Assembly (NCBI RefSeq): GCF_030814475.1
Contig: NZ_JAUSVF010000001.1
Span: forward strand, 1,447,001 to 1,511,000
Source: Pararhizobium capsulatum DSM 1112
GTDB lineage: Bacteria > Pseudomonadota > Alphaproteobacteria > Rhizobiales > Rhizobiaceae
Direction of reading: 5' to 3'
DNA length: 64,000 bases
Shown here: positions 9,582 through 20,909 of the stretch, one piece after another
Numbering within the stretch: position 1 is the stretch's first letter
Layout of the letters: the number at the start of each line of letters is the position of its first letter
Program-made: the position numbers and the translations under genes
Notes under the pieces: generated by a model
Seen by the model: only the letters and a program-made list of their open reading frames with translations
What the model was told of the DNA's origin: nothing
Databases searched by the model: none

Positions 9582-11552
9582 TCAGTTCCCGACGATGCCT
9601 TTGTCGTCGCGGGTGATCACGATCAGCGAGGGGCGCGCCGGCATATCCGCGGCGAAATCCGGCCATGCCGTACCTGCATCGGCAATCGCGGTTGCATCTT
9701 CGTTGTCGGAGAGGCGCAGTTCGCCCGGATGCTGGATAGAAACGAAGACATTCGTTCCGTCTGGCGTGAAGGTGGGCGAGCAGCATTCCGAACCGACCGG
9801 CGCGATGTAGAACAGCTTTGGCAAGGCTCGTCCCGGGCCTTCCGTGTCCATCACATACATGGAGTCGGCGATGCCTTCCGGCGGCGGACCGTCGGTGGTA
9901 ACCCAGAGGCGACCGGCGGGATCGACACCCAGATTATCGGGATCGGTAAACCAGCCCGATGCCGAGGTGCCCGGGTTGAACATCGCTTCGTCCTCCGCTT
10001 TGGCAGGATCGCCGCACAGCACGAAAACATCCCACTTGAACGTATCGGCGGCATGATCCGGCTTGTCCGGCGCGCCGGGCGGCACGAGTTCGAGCAGGTG
10101 GCCGTGCGGATTGGGGCCGCGCGGATTGGCGACATTGACGGTTTCGCGTTCATCGCCTCCGCCAGCCACCAGCCGGTCTTCGTTCTCGGTCATCGCGACA
10201 TAAAGCTTGCCCGTACCGTGATGGGGAACGAAGCCTTCCGGCGCGTCCATCGGTGTGGCCCCGACAAGATCGGCAGCGGCGCGGGTATTCAGGGCCACGT
10301 CTGCCTGGGTCGCGAAGCCGGCTTCCGCCGTCAACGGACCGCTACCCGCAACCAGCGGCAACCATGTCATGGTGCCGTCACTGGAAAACTTGGCCACGGA
10401 CAGGGTGCCTTCATCCAGCAGGTTCTTGTTGGCCGCACGATCATTCGGGTTCCACGGATCGCGGGTAACGAACCGATAGAGATATTCAAAATCATCGTCG
10501 TCACCCATGAAAACCACGACGCGACCGTCGGGCGCGACTGTCACCTGCGCACCTTCATGCGTCATGCGACCGAGCGATGTGCGCTTCACCGGTTTGGCTT
10601 CGGGGTCAAACGGGTCAATCTCAACCACCCAGTCGAAACGCATCCATTCGTTCGGCTCTTCCTCGAACTTGAAGCGTGGCTCGACGCGGCTGACGGAATA
10701 GATGTCGTTCTCGTCCTCGTCCCAGCCTTGACGCTCGACCAGTTCCTGGTTCGGAAGCGTCTTGTAGTCGCCGGCAAAGACATCCATTGCGCCTTCTTCG
10801 CCGGACAGCATCGTGCCCCAGGGCGTGATGCCGCCATTGCAGTTGGAGATCGTGCCGAAGACTTTCCGGCCTGTCGGGTCGGCCTTGGTCTTCAGGCGGT
10901 CATCGCCGGCAGCCGGACCGGAAATGTCCATCTCCGTGCTCATATGAACGCGCCGGTTGTATTGACTGTCGAGGACCTTCCATTCTTTGCCCGTTTTCTT
11001 GACCTCGAAAACGCTGACGCCAAGACAGCCCATCAGTGCGCGGATCTGGTTTTCGCTCAGCTTTTCGCGGTAGTCCTCGACGGTGAGGCCGGGAAACATC
11101 AGGTAGGGCGTCGCATATTCGTGGCTGACGACCATCAGCCCGTGGTCGGCTGTCATTGAGCCCTGTGGCAGCGGCAGAAATTGGGTGAAGTCGTTGTTGT
11201 AGCCGAACTGGCGTTCTGCTGCCTTGCCGTCGAGACTGGCGATATCAAAGGCGGGGCTATCCGTGAACAAGGCATCGCCCCAGCGCGCGACGATCTGGCG
11301 GCTATAGCCCTTCGGCCAGTGATCGGCGGTATCGCGAACCCGTTGCAATTCCTCGAAGGTCAGCGTCGATGTCGTTGCCGCCTCTGCACGAACGGTGGAC
11401 AAACCATGCCCGAAAGCGGCTATCGCTGCTGATCCGAAAAGACCCTTGAGGACGGTACGGCGATTAACGCCTTCAGCGAGGATTTCGCCATAGGATGAGG
11501 AAAAGGCACGTCGTGGATTTGGTCGGGCGCGGGTCTTCTGACGGTCTGACAT
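9582..11552 (-). CDS. PhoX-family phosphatase, Tat-exported
   Basis: This 656-residue protein is of the PhoX/DUF839 family, secreted Ca2+/Fe-dependent alkaline phosphatases that release phosphate from organic esters. The N-terminus has a twin-arginine signal (NRRTVLKGLFGSAAIAAFG, about residues 30-48). Family blocks include NCNGGITPWGTMLSGEE, GRMTHEGAQV, VVFMGDDDDFEYLYRFV and PGELRLSDNEDATAI. The ATG at 11550-11552 follows GGAGGTGAAT; the in-frame GTG two codons earlier lies in the ribosome-binding site itself. Phosphate-starvation control is expected for the family, but no Pho box was recognised. Confidence 0.9.
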   Translation of the reverse strand: MSDRQKTRARPNPRRAFSSSYGEILAEGVNRRTVLKGLFGSAAIAAFGHGLSTVRAEAATTSTLTFEELQRVRDTADHWPKGYSRQIVARWGDALFTDSPAFDIASLDGKAAERQFGYNNDFTQFLPLPQGSMTADHGLMVVSHEYATPYLMFPGLTVEDYREKLSENQIRALMGCLGVSVFEVKKTGKEWKVLDSQYNRRVHMSTEMDISGPAAGDDRLKTKADPTGRKVFGTISNCNGGITPWGTMLSGEEGAMDVFAGDYKTLPNQELVERQGWDEDENDIYSVSRVEPRFKFEEEPNEWMRFDWVVEIDPFDPEAKPVKRTSLGRMTHEGAQVTVAPDGRVVVFMGDDDDFEYLYRFVTRDPWNPNDRAANKNLLDEGTLSVAKFSSDGTMTWLPLVAGSGPLTAEAGFATQADVALNTRAAADLVGATPMDAPEGFVPHHGTGKLYVAMTENEDRLVAGGGDERETVNVANPRGPNPHGHLLELVPPGAPDKPDHAADTFKWDVFVLCGDPAKAEDEAMFNPGTSASGWFTDPDNLGVDPAGRLWVTTDGPPPEGIADSMYVMDTEGPGRALPKLFYIAPVGSECCSPTFTPDGTNVFVSIQHPGELRLSDNEDATAIADAGTAWPDFAADMPARPSLIVITRDDKGIVGN

Positions 11553-11684
11553 ATTCACCTCCGGTTGATCTGACGAAGGCGATATGGCACGCGGCCATGA
11601 ACGTGCTGTGACGCGAAACAGCCCCTTGAAAAATAAGGAATGGCAAGCGGGTCGGTATGCCGTCAGGTCGGCTGCGCTAAAACC

Positions 11685-13103
11685 CTATTTGACGCCCAGG
11701 GTTTCCGCGTCGAGCTCATCTTTACCCGTAATACGATGCCCGGAGACGGAAGCGCCGGCGGTTTTCGACATGCGGATGAACGGTATGATCGCGGTTAGCG
11801 TGATTGCTGAAATCACCATGAAGGCAATCTGAAAGTCCTGCAATTCCAGCTTCGAACCGCTCAGGGTCGATTCGATCTCGAGAATGCCGCCAGCGATCGC
11901 AACGCCCATGGCAAGGCTCATCTGCTGCAGCACGGCGCTCATCGAGGTCGCCTTGCTGGCGTCCCGGTCGGGGATGTCGGCAAAGGAAAGTGCATTGACG
12001 CTGGTGAAGAAGAATGAGCGTGCAAAGCCGGCGAGGAGCAGCACGCCGGTAATCATCAGTGATGGCGTTGCGGGCGTGAAACGACCATTGATGAAGGTGA
12101 AGGCCGCACCGAACAGGCCGGCGATGATCAATGTAGTACGGAAGCCGGCGAAGGTCAGCACCCGCTTGGCTATGACCTTGGTCGAGATGGCGCCGATTGC
12201 GCCGGAAAAGGTGATGAGGCCGGACTGGAACGGTGTCAATCCGAAGCCAACCTGCAGCATCAGCGGCATCAGGAAGGGCGTTGCACCGATCGAGATGCGA
12301 AACAGCGTGCCGCCAATTGCCGCCGCACGAAAGGCGCTATCCCGGAAAAGCTTGAGGTCCAGAAGTGGTGCGGGATGAGAGCGGGCATGCCGGACGTAGA
12401 TAAATCCGGCGACGATACCGATCACAACGGAGATTGCCCCAATCACGGGTGGTAGCGCGGGTAGGCTCATCACCGAAAGGCCGAACATCGTTCCGGAAGC
12501 GGCGATGGCACTGAGGATAAAGCCGATGATGTCGAGCGGCGGCGGTACGTCGCTGCGGACTTCCGGCAAGTATATGCCGGACAAAATGAAGCCGATAATG
12601 CCGACTGGCACGTTGATCAGGAAGATCCAGTGCCAGGAAAAATAGGTGGTGATGAAGCCACCGAGCGGCGGACCGGCCAGCGGGCCGACCAGCGCCGGTA
12701 TGGTCAGCAATGCCATGGCGCTGACCAGTTCGCTCCGCGGCGTGCTGCGGACCAGGACGAGGCGGGCCACCGGCGTCATCATTGCCCCGCCCATGCCTTG
12801 TAGGAAGCGCGAGATAACGAAAGCAAGGATGCTGTCTGCCACGGCGCAGAAGATCGAGCCGATGACGAAGACGACGATCGCCGCCCGGAAGATGCGCTTT
12901 GCGCCGAATCGATCCGCCATCCAACCGCTCAGCGGAATGAAAATTGCCAACGATACCATGTAGGCGGTGAGCGCAAGCTTCAACGTAATTGGCCCGACGC
13001 CGAGATCGTGGGCGATCGCTGGCAGCGATGTCGAAATGACGGTGGAATCCATCTGCTCCATGAACAGAGCGACGGCAAGGATCATCGGGACGATGCGATT
13101 CAT
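11685..13103 (-). CDS. MFS multidrug exporter, DHA2 (EmrB/QacA) type
   Basis: This 472-residue membrane protein has many hydrophobic segments. It shows the DHA2 hallmarks MEQMDSTVISTSLPAIAHDLG near the N-terminus, motif A (GWMADRFGAKRIF), RFLQGMGGAMMTPVARLVL, and motif C-like GPLAGPPLGGFITTYFSWHW. Proton-driven drug or metabolite export is the family role. There is no EmrA-type partner or adjacent regulator, so the substrate is unknown. Confidence 0.9.
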   Translation of the reverse strand: MNRIVPMILAVALFMEQMDSTVISTSLPAIAHDLGVGPITLKLALTAYMVSLAIFIPLSGWMADRFGAKRIFRAAIVVFVIGSIFCAVADSILAFVISRFLQGMGGAMMTPVARLVLVRSTPRSELVSAMALLTIPALVGPLAGPPLGGFITTYFSWHWIFLINVPVGIIGFILSGIYLPEVRSDVPPPLDIIGFILSAIAASGTMFGLSVMSLPALPPVIGAISVVIGIVAGFIYVRHARSHPAPLLDLKLFRDSAFRAAAIGGTLFRISIGATPFLMPLMLQVGFGLTPFQSGLITFSGAIGAISTKVIAKRVLTFAGFRTTLIIAGLFGAAFTFINGRFTPATPSLMITGVLLLAGFARSFFFTSVNALSFADIPDRDASKATSMSAVLQQMSLAMGVAIAGGILEIESTLSGSKLELQDFQIAFMVISAITLTAIIPFIRMSKTAGASVSGHRITGKDELDAETLGVK

Positions 13104-13298
13104 GCGGGGCAGGCCTGGACGATTTGGGACACGTGTGTGGGAAGATAGGCTTTCTGAGATGAAAACGGCGGATGTGCAGTCACTTTGCCATCACTTCCCT
13201 GTGAGGGCCGCGGCAGGAACCTGTCTCGGCGCTATGTTCGTCGCTGCGTATAGTCGCAAAGGGCATTTTCGACAACGACGAACTCTGGAGGCATTTCG

Positions 13299-14288
13299 AT
13301 GACGTCTTTTTCATCCGGCCGGCGTGATCTATTTAAGGTCACGGCAGGCAGCGCGCTTGCTGCTCCCTTCATTCTGTCCGGCGCGGTTCACGCGCAGGAA
13401 CAACAAGCGGAAACGTCCATGAAACCCACTCCCGCCCAAACCAGCGGTTTCAACATCGGCGCCTTCAAGGTCACCGTCATCAGCGACGGCACGCGCCTCT
13501 TCGGCAATCCTCACGAGACTTACGGTACGAACCAGCCGAAAGAGGCCGTTGAGGAGCTTTTGCATGCCAACTTCCTGCCCACGGATAAATTCCTCAACGG
13601 CTTCTCGCCGACCGTCGTCGAGACAGGCTCGGATGTCGTGCTCTTCGATACAGGCATGGGCGAGGGCGGCCGCGAGGCGGGTGCCGGACATCTTCTGGAA
13701 GGCCTGAAGCAGGCCGGATATTCACCGGATCAGGTGAGTGTCGTTGTGCTGACCCACATGCACGGCGATCACATCGGCGGCCTGATGGAAGGCGGTGCAC
13801 CCGCCTTCAAGAATGCCCGCTATGTCGCAGGTCAGGTCGAATATGATTTCTGGAAGGATCCCGCTCGGGTTGGGACGCCGGCGGAGGGTGGTCACAAGGG
13901 GGTCGTCTCCAAGGTCGTTCCGCTTGCGGAAAAGACGACCTTCATCAAGGAGGGTAGCGAGGTCGTTCCCGGTATCGTCGGCGTGGAAGCCTTCGGCCAT
14001 TCTCCCGGCCACATGATCTTCCGCGTCGAATCGGAGGGCAAGCAGCTCGTGCTGACGGCGGATACCGCCAACCACTTCGTGCTGTCGCTTCAGAAGCCGG
14101 ATTGGGAAGTGCGGTTCGACATGGACAAGGCAAAGGCGGCTGCGTCGCGCAGGAAAGTCTTCGACATGATCGCTACGGAACGCCTGCCCTTTGTCGGCTA
14201 TCACATGCCGTTCCCTGCGGTAGGCTTCGTCGAGGTTTTCGACGGTGGCTATCGCTTTGTGCCGGAAACCTACCAATTCCAGATTTGA
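13299..14288 (+). CDS. Exported metallo-beta-lactamase-fold hydrolase
   Basis: This 329-residue protein has a twin-arginine-like signal (GRRDLFKVTAGSALAAPFIL, then AVHAQ at about residues 28-32). It has the MBL zinc motif THMHGDHIGG, a further metal-binding GHSPGHM and LTADTANH. The family includes lactonases, parathion-hydrolase-like and arylsulfatase-like periplasmic enzymes, and sequence alone does not decide among them. The ATG follows CTCTGGAGGCATTTCG, a strong ribosome-binding site. It stands alone, divergent from the MFS gene. Confidence 0.88.
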   Translation: MTSFSSGRRDLFKVTAGSALAAPFILSGAVHAQEQQAETSMKPTPAQTSGFNIGAFKVTVISDGTRLFGNPHETYGTNQPKEAVEELLHANFLPTDKFLNGFSPTVVETGSDVVLFDTGMGEGGREAGAGHLLEGLKQAGYSPDQVSVVVLTHMHGDHIGGLMEGGAPAFKNARYVAGQVEYDFWKDPARVGTPAEGGHKGVVSKVVPLAEKTTFIKEGSEVVPGIVGVEAFGHSPGHMIFRVESEGKQLVLTADTANHFVLSLQKPDWEVRFDMDKAKAAASRRKVFDMIATERLPFVGYHMPFPAVGFVEVFDGGYRFVPETYQFQI

Positions 14289-14349
14289 TGTCGCATGAAA
14301 CGAAATGGCCCGCCTGGCAATAGGCGGGCCGTTTTCCTGAGGAAGCAGC

Positions 14350-14658
14350 TCAGCAGCCGCGCAGTTCTCTGGCGACGTCCTTCAGCATGGCCACCATGCG
14401 ATCGCGCAATTCATCGTCCGGACAGATGACGCCCGCCGCTATGAGGTCGGAACGGATGCGATTGAAGGCGCCATCGGGCGTGCTGACATCGGCCATCGCC
14501 AGTTCGCGGGCGTATTGTTCGCCATCTGGCCGATGCATCGTATTGGCAGCCCAAAGACCCAGCATTGCGTTGCGACGGGCTGTCGCCTTGAACATGAATT
14601 CCTGCTGATAGACGAATTCGTTTTCGAGAGCTTGTGCCCTCTTCTTCAGAGCAGACAT
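14350..14658 (-). CDS. ATP synthase inhibitor subunit zeta (DUF1476)
   Basis: This 102-residue protein matches the alphaproteobacterial zeta subunit, which blocks ATP hydrolysis by the F1 motor: QQEFMFKATARRNAMLGLWAA in the N-terminal half, YARELAMADV, then FNRIRSDLIAAGV and LRDRMVAMLKD. The ATG at 14656-14658 has GGGGA upstream; a longer in-frame ORF would add 19 residues not typical of the family. The IS element begins about 75 bp upstream of this start, so its promoter may be displaced or replaced by the insertion. Confidence 0.88.
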   Translation of the reverse strand: MSALKKRAQALENEFVYQQEFMFKATARRNAMLGLWAANTMHRPDGEQYARELAMADVSTPDGAFNRIRSDLIAAGVICPDDELRDRMVAMLKDVARELRGC

Positions 14659-14733
14659 TATCAATCCCCGTTTTGCTTCGTTTCTTGGTGCGTGACCCCT
14701 TTTTGTCCTGATCACGGTGGTGCTTATACATAT

Positions 14734-16017
14734 GAAGCTTTAACAGGATGCGGAAAAAGGCGCTTGCTGCGAGCGGACTGGCGTGATTCCCTGCCCGAGT
14801 GATTGGCCGGCAGGAGCAGGACATGCGGGGCAGTGATATCCAGACGGCGGGTCTGTTTTCTTATGTGAGCTGCGAAGCACGCGTTCCGACAAGCCATCCG
14901 CTGCGGGCAATCCGCGCGATTGTCGACGAGGCACTGGAAGTTCTGTCGCCTGATTTCGAGGCGATGTATTCAGCGATCGGCCGCCCGTCGATCCCGCCGG
15001 AGAAGCTTCTGCGCGCCCTGTTGTTGCAGGCTTTCTACACGATCCGCTCGGAGCGCCAGCTCATGGAGCAGATGGACTACAATCTGTTGTTCCGATGGTT
15101 CGTCGGCTTGTCGATGGACGCGCCGATCTGGGACGTCACCGTGTTCACCAAGAACCGTGAGCGACTCCTGGCTGGCGACATCGCCGCCAAGTTCCTGGCC
15201 GCATTGCTGAGCCAGCCGCGAGTTAAGGCTCTCTTGTCAGACGAGCACTTCTCGGTGGACGGCACCTTGATCGAAGCCTGGGCCAGCATGAAGAGCTTCA
15301 AGCCCAAGGACGAGACTGATGGTGACGGTGATGACAACAACGGCTCCGGCGCTGACGCGAACAAGCCCGCAAAGGCTACGGCACGCAACCCTGAGCGGGA
15401 TTTCCACGGCGAGAAGCGCAGCAACGCAACTCACGCGTCGACCACCGACCCGGATGCCAGGCTTTACAAGAAGGCCCGTGGGCAGGCGGCCAAGCTTTGC
15501 CACATGGGCCACGTCACCCTGGAAAACCGCAACGGGCTGGTTGTCGACGCCACGCTGACCCATGCGACAGGAACCGCAGAGCGCGAGGCTGCACTGGATA
15601 TGGTGGGCCGCATGGATGGTCGTCATCGCATCACATTGGCTGCAGACAAAGCCTACGATACGGCAGACTTCGTTGCCGCCTTGCGGGATATCAAGGTGAC
15701 GCCACACGTTGCTCAGAACACGGCGAACCGACGCTCAGCCATCGATGGTCGTACCACCCATCACCCCGGCTACGCTGTCAGTCAGCGCATCCGAAAACGC
15801 ATCGAAGAGGTATTCGGCTGGGCCAAGACCAGCGGCGGAATGCGCAAGACCCGCCATCGCGGAAAGGATCGCGTCGGTTGGATGTTCACCCTGACAGCGA
15901 CGGCTTATAATCTGGTGAGGCTGCCAAAGCTGCTGACGACGGCATAATCGCGCCCGCAATCCGCCGAGACAGGGCGGATGACGACAAAAGGACCGAAAAG
16001 GCCGCTGAAAAAGCCTC
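14734..16017 (+). mobile_element. IS5-family insertion sequence (complete, about 1.28 kb)
   Basis: A single transposase gene is flanked by imperfect terminal inverted repeats: the left end GAAGCTTTAACAG matches the inverted right end GAGGCTTTTTCAG at 10 of 13 positions. Both ends are flanked by the dinucleotide AT, possibly a 2 bp target duplication but also possibly chance. Size and layout fit IS5-type elements. It sits between the zeta-inhibitor gene and guaB. Only one copy is in the window. Confidence 0.75.
14823..15947 (+). CDS. IS5-family DDE transposase
   Basis: This 374-residue transposase is intact. Its N-terminal DUF772-type domain has GRPSIPPEKLLRALLLQAFY and FRWFVGLSMDAPIWD. The catalytic triad is visible as Asp in SVDGTLIEAW, Asp in LAADKAYDTADF and Glu in RKRIEEVFGW. 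A hydrophilic insert (about residues 165-190, rich in Asp, Gly and Asn) lies between the first two. AGGAG precedes the ATG at 14823. No frameshift or stop, so the element may be active. Confidence 0.93.
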   Translation: MRGSDIQTAGLFSYVSCEARVPTSHPLRAIRAIVDEALEVLSPDFEAMYSAIGRPSIPPEKLLRALLLQAFYTIRSERQLMEQMDYNLLFRWFVGLSMDAPIWDVTVFTKNRERLLAGDIAAKFLAALLSQPRVKALLSDEHFSVDGTLIEAWASMKSFKPKDETDGDGDDNNGSGADANKPAKATARNPERDFHGEKRSNATHASTTDPDARLYKKARGQAAKLCHMGHVTLENRNGLVVDATLTHATGTAEREAALDMVGRMDGRHRITLAADKAYDTADFVAALRDIKVTPHVAQNTANRRSAIDGRTTHHPGYAVSQRIRKRIEEVFGWAKTSGGMRKTRHRGKDRVGWMFTLTATAYNLVRLPKLLTTA

Positions 16018-17796
<1,779 letters not shown>

Positions 17797-17824
17797 GCGG
17801 ATTTCTCATCGGGATGAAGTGTGA

Positions 17825-17849
17825 ACGGCGGGCCATGGCCCGCCGTTTT
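17825..17849 (+). terminator. Terminator after guaB
   Basis: A perfect 22 bp palindrome (11 nt arms, ACGGCGGGCCA and its complement) is followed by a short T run, 29 bp past the guaB stop. It is a textbook rho-independent terminator. Confidence 0.88.
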
Positions 17850-18049
17850 GCTGTCTACCGCGATGTCGTCAGTCGTCGTTCAAAGGCGCGCCTGCGTTGA
17901 TCGCAGATGCCGGAATTTCCGCCCGCTTACGAAGTGTCAAGCCATACAAGGACTTGCTGCTGCAGCAGGCAATGCCAACAGCGTTTTTTGTCCCTCGCTT
18001 CTTTTGTGTCCGGCGCTATATAAATTCCGCGAAAACAACGGGAGCATCC

Positions 18050-18469
18050 ATGAACGGCAACACCGCAATCTTCTGGCCAATGATCGGGCAGACGGCGCTG
18101 ATCTTCTCGATCTATTTTCTGATGGCGCGGCGCCGCTTCGGCGCGGTTCGTGCCGGCGCCGCCAAGCCGCACGACTACAAGATCCCGACGATCGAGCCAA
18201 CGCCGAGCGCGACGGTGGCGCGCAATCTCATCAACCAGTTCGAACTGCCGATGCTGTTTTACATAGTTTGCATCCTGCTCAATATTACAGCCGGCGCGAC
18301 TTATCTGGCTCTCGCCGTTGCATGGCTGTTCGTCGCTAGCCGCTGTTTCCATGCTTTCGTTCATGTCACCTCCAATCGCTTAATGGTACGCCAGCGCCTG
18401 TTCCTCCTCGGCTTCGTTTGTGTCGTCGTGCTTTGGGTACTGTTTGCGATCCATATCGCTTTTCCGTGA
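18050..18469 (+). CDS. MAPEG-family membrane protein
   Basis: This 139-residue protein has about four hydrophobic segments and the MAPEG pattern: ARNLINQFELPMLFYIVCIL in the middle and VAWLFVASRCFHAFVHVTSN after it. The eukaryotic family holds glutathione-dependent and eicosanoid enzymes; the bacterial members are poorly characterised. The ATG at 18050 follows CGGGAGC; a longer in-frame ORF overlaps the region after guaB and lacks a ribosome-binding site. It appears to be transcribed alone. Confidence 0.85.
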   Translation: MNGNTAIFWPMIGQTALIFSIYFLMARRRFGAVRAGAAKPHDYKIPTIEPTPSATVARNLINQFELPMLFYIVCILLNITAGATYLALAVAWLFVASRCFHAFVHVTSNRLMVRQRLFLLGFVCVVVLWVLFAIHIAFP

Positions 18470-18784
18470 GATAGGTCGTCCGTGTTTGCGCGCTGCACAA
18501 AAGTGAACTATCGTGGCGGATAGGCTGTGCTCGGTCGTTCACGATGTTCAACCTTCCACCGATAAGGGTTTGACAATCATGCTTTTGCGTACGCTTCGCC
18601 AGCATGCCTCCAGCCGCAACCTTTCCACGATTTAATGTTCAATCCGGGAACCGTCTGTCGACGCGGTTCGTTGTTTGTGTGCGATGCAGCATTCATTGGG
18701 GTGGCGTAGATGGCTGACGTGGATTGTAAAAGGCTGGCCCGGTTCCAACCGTCGTCGCCCGCCTGTCGTGAAAGGGAGTAAACC
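18470..18784. other. Intergenic region before the 3-hydroxybutyrate dehydrogenase
   Basis: About 315 bp with no supported gene or structured element. GAAAGGGAG lies 6-14 nt before the next start and is its ribosome-binding site. Nothing else is evident. Confidence 0.4.
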
Positions 18785-19567
18785 ATGAAACTCAAGGACA
18801 AGGTCTGCATCGTCACCGGCTCGGCAAGCGGCATCGGCGAGGCGATTGCCAAGCGTTACGTCAGCGAAGGTGCAAAGGTCGTCATTGCGGACCTCAAGCT
18901 GGATGCGGCCGAGAAGACGGCAGCAGAACTCACCGCCGCCGGTCCCGGCGAGGCGATCGGTATCGAGATGGATGTGACCAGCGAAGATGCTGTCAACAAC
19001 GGGGTTGCCGCTGTGATCGCCAAATGGGGCAGGGTGGATGTGCTGGTCTCCAATGCCGGCATCCAGATCGTTCACAAGATCGAGGATTTCCCCTTTGCCG
19101 ACTGGAAGAAGATGTTGTCGATCCATCTTGACGGCGCCTTCCTCACCACAAAGGCCTGCATTCCGCACATGAAGGCGCAGAAGGGCGGCGCGATCATCTA
19201 TATGGGCTCGGTGCATTCGCACGAAGCCTCACCGCTGAAGTCCGCCTATGTCACGGCCAAGCACGGATTGCTCGGTCTTGCCCGTGTCGTCGCCAAGGAA
19301 GGTGGGCCAGATGGCGTTCGCGCCAATGTCATCTGCCCCGGCTTCGTGCGCACGCCACTGGTCGAGAAGCAGATCCCGGAGCAAGCCAAGGCGCTGGGCA
19401 TTTCCGAAGACGAGGTGGTCAAGAAGATGATGCTCTCGGGCACGGTCGATACGCAGTTCACGACAGTCGAGGACGTCGCGGAAGTAGCCTTGCTGTTTGC
19501 GGGTTTCGAGACCAATGCGCTCACGGGCCAGTCGCTGGTTGTCAGCCACGGCTGGTACATGCAGTAA
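18785..19567 (+). CDS. 3-hydroxybutyrate dehydrogenase
   Basis: This 260-residue SDR interconverts 3-hydroxybutyrate and acetoacetate with NAD in polyhydroxybutyrate and ketone-body metabolism. Visible are TGSASGIG (11-18), SNAG, the catalytic Ser142 (MGSVHS) and Y155/K159. The blocks [32 protein letters not shown] and [14 protein letters not shown] at the C-terminus are characteristic of this enzyme among SDRs. The gene stands 170 bp ahead of a dienelactone hydrolase-like gene on the same strand. Confidence 0.92.
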   Translation: MKLKDKVCIVTGSASGIGEAIAKRYVSEGAKVVIADLKLDAAEKTAAELTAAGPGEAIGIEMDVTSEDAVNNGVAAVIAKWGRVDVLVSNAGIQIVHKIEDFPFADWKKMLSIHLDGAFLTTKACIPHMKAQKGGAIIYMGSVHSHEASPLKSAYVTAKHGLLGLARVVAKEGGPDGVRANVICPGFVRTPLVEKQIPEQAKALGISEDEVVKKMMLSGTVDTQFTTVEDVAEVALLFAGFETNALTGQSLVVSHGWYMQ

Positions 19568-19739
19568 ACCTGACCTGAAAGACAACTCACGGTCTCATCA
19601 CGCAATTTTGTGATGTGGGAGCGCATTCGGCTTTCTCCGCCTCTGGTTCTGTTTTCCGCTTGGGCTACTCTACGCTCCGCGGCGGCAGGACCGACTGTTG
19701 CGCGGGAAATGGCCGTAAGAGCCGGTGGAGGATTTTGGC

Positions 19740-20615
19740 ATGGACAAACCTGTGATTACCCAGGCGATGATCAACGCCTATGATGAATACACCCACCTGA
19801 CGCTCGATCGCCGACGCTTCATGGAGAAGCTGACCGGGCTTGCCGGCACCGCGGCGGCCGCAGCAGCGATTGCGCCGATGCTGGCTGCAAACAGCGCCAA
19901 GGCGGAAATCATTGCGGAAAACGATGAACGGGTGAAGGGAGAGGACATCACCTATCCGGGCGCTGGCGGCGAGATGAAAGGCTATCTCGTGACGCCGGCA
20001 AACGCGTCCGGAAAATTGCCGGCCGTCATCGTCATCCATGAAAACCGGGGTCTCAACCCGCACATCCGCGATATTGCGCGGCGCATGGCGCTCGAAGGCT
20101 TTGTCGCGCTCGCGCCGGATTTCCTGTCACCCGCTGGCGGAACTCCCGCCGACGAGGATAAGGCGCGCGAAATGATCGGCGCGCTTGATGCCGGCGCAAC
20201 CGTTCAGAATGGTGCGGCAACGGTGGCCTATCTCGAAGGCAATGACATCACCAACGGCAAAGCCGGTGCGATCGGCTTCTGCTGGGGCGGCGGTCTGGTC
20301 AATCGCCTGGCGGTCAACGCGCCGGATCTCAAGGCCGGTGTTGCCTATTACGGTGCCCAGCCGCCGGCCGAAGACGTACCGAAGATCAAGGCCGCGCTGC
20401 TGCTGCACTATGCCGGGCTCGACGACCGCATCAATGCCGGCATTGATGCCTACAAAAAAGCACTGACGGACAACGGCAAGGATTTCGAAATCTTCGTCTA
20501 TGACGGCGTCAACCACGCCTTCAACAACGATACCTCGTCGGCCCGTTATGACAAGGCGGCGGCTGATCTTGCCTGGGGCCGCACGGTCACGTTCCTGCAA
20601 GCGAAGCTGGCCTGA
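19740..20615 (+). CDS. Dienelactone hydrolase-family protein with Tat signal
   Basis: This 291-residue alpha/beta hydrolase has a twin-arginine motif (DRRRFMEKLTG, about residues 23-33), a hydrophobic stretch of Ala and Met after it, and a likely cleavage after AKA. The Cys-Asp-His triad of the DLH family is visible: Cys in IGFCWGGG, Asp in GLDDRINAG and His in GVNHAFNN. The ATG at 19740 has GGTGGAGG upstream. It resembles YghX-type proteins, whose physiological substrate is not established. Confidence 0.88.
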   Translation: MDKPVITQAMINAYDEYTHLTLDRRRFMEKLTGLAGTAAAAAAIAPMLAANSAKAEIIAENDERVKGEDITYPGAGGEMKGYLVTPANASGKLPAVIVIHENRGLNPHIRDIARRMALEGFVALAPDFLSPAGGTPADEDKAREMIGALDAGATVQNGAATVAYLEGNDITNGKAGAIGFCWGGGLVNRLAVNAPDLKAGVAYYGAQPPAEDVPKIKAALLLHYAGLDDRINAGIDAYKKALTDNGKDFEIFVYDGVNHAFNNDTSSARYDKAAADLAWGRTVTFLQAKLA

Positions 20616-20853
20616 GGCCTTACAAGACTTTCCAAGCAGATGGGCCGGGTTTCAAAGATCCCAGCCTTTTGCTTAACCATATGTGAGAGATTTTTCACCT
20701 CTGCCCCAAAAATGGTCACATCGGCCATCTTCGGTTTGTCATCCGGCTCGGCTATGGATGCGACACCGCTGGCCACGAAGGCGGTTATTGTTACCTGATC
20801 CTATTGCAGACACTTTGGCCCCGCGGCCGATATGTATACTAGAGCCATAATGC

Positions 20854-20890
20854 AAAGGCCGCGCCTTCTTTCGAAGGTGGCGGCCTTTTT
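20854..20890 (+). terminator. Strong hairpin terminator in the DLH-lysR convergent gap
   Basis: AAAGGCCGC, an inner CCTTC/GAAGG stem and GCGGCCTTTTT make a two-part stem followed by five T on the plus strand. It is 239 bp beyond the DLH stop, which is far for a simple terminator. A TATACT box lies just ahead of it (about 20836-20841). It also ends 19 bp past the lysR stop on the other strand. Confidence 0.7.
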
Positions 20891-20909
20891 ATTGAGCTAT
20901 CGCATGGTG

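Noticed and set aside
9567..11159. 530-codon plus-strand ORF over the PhoX gene
   Set aside because: Antisense of a clear PhoX protein; long open antisense frames are common at this GC content.
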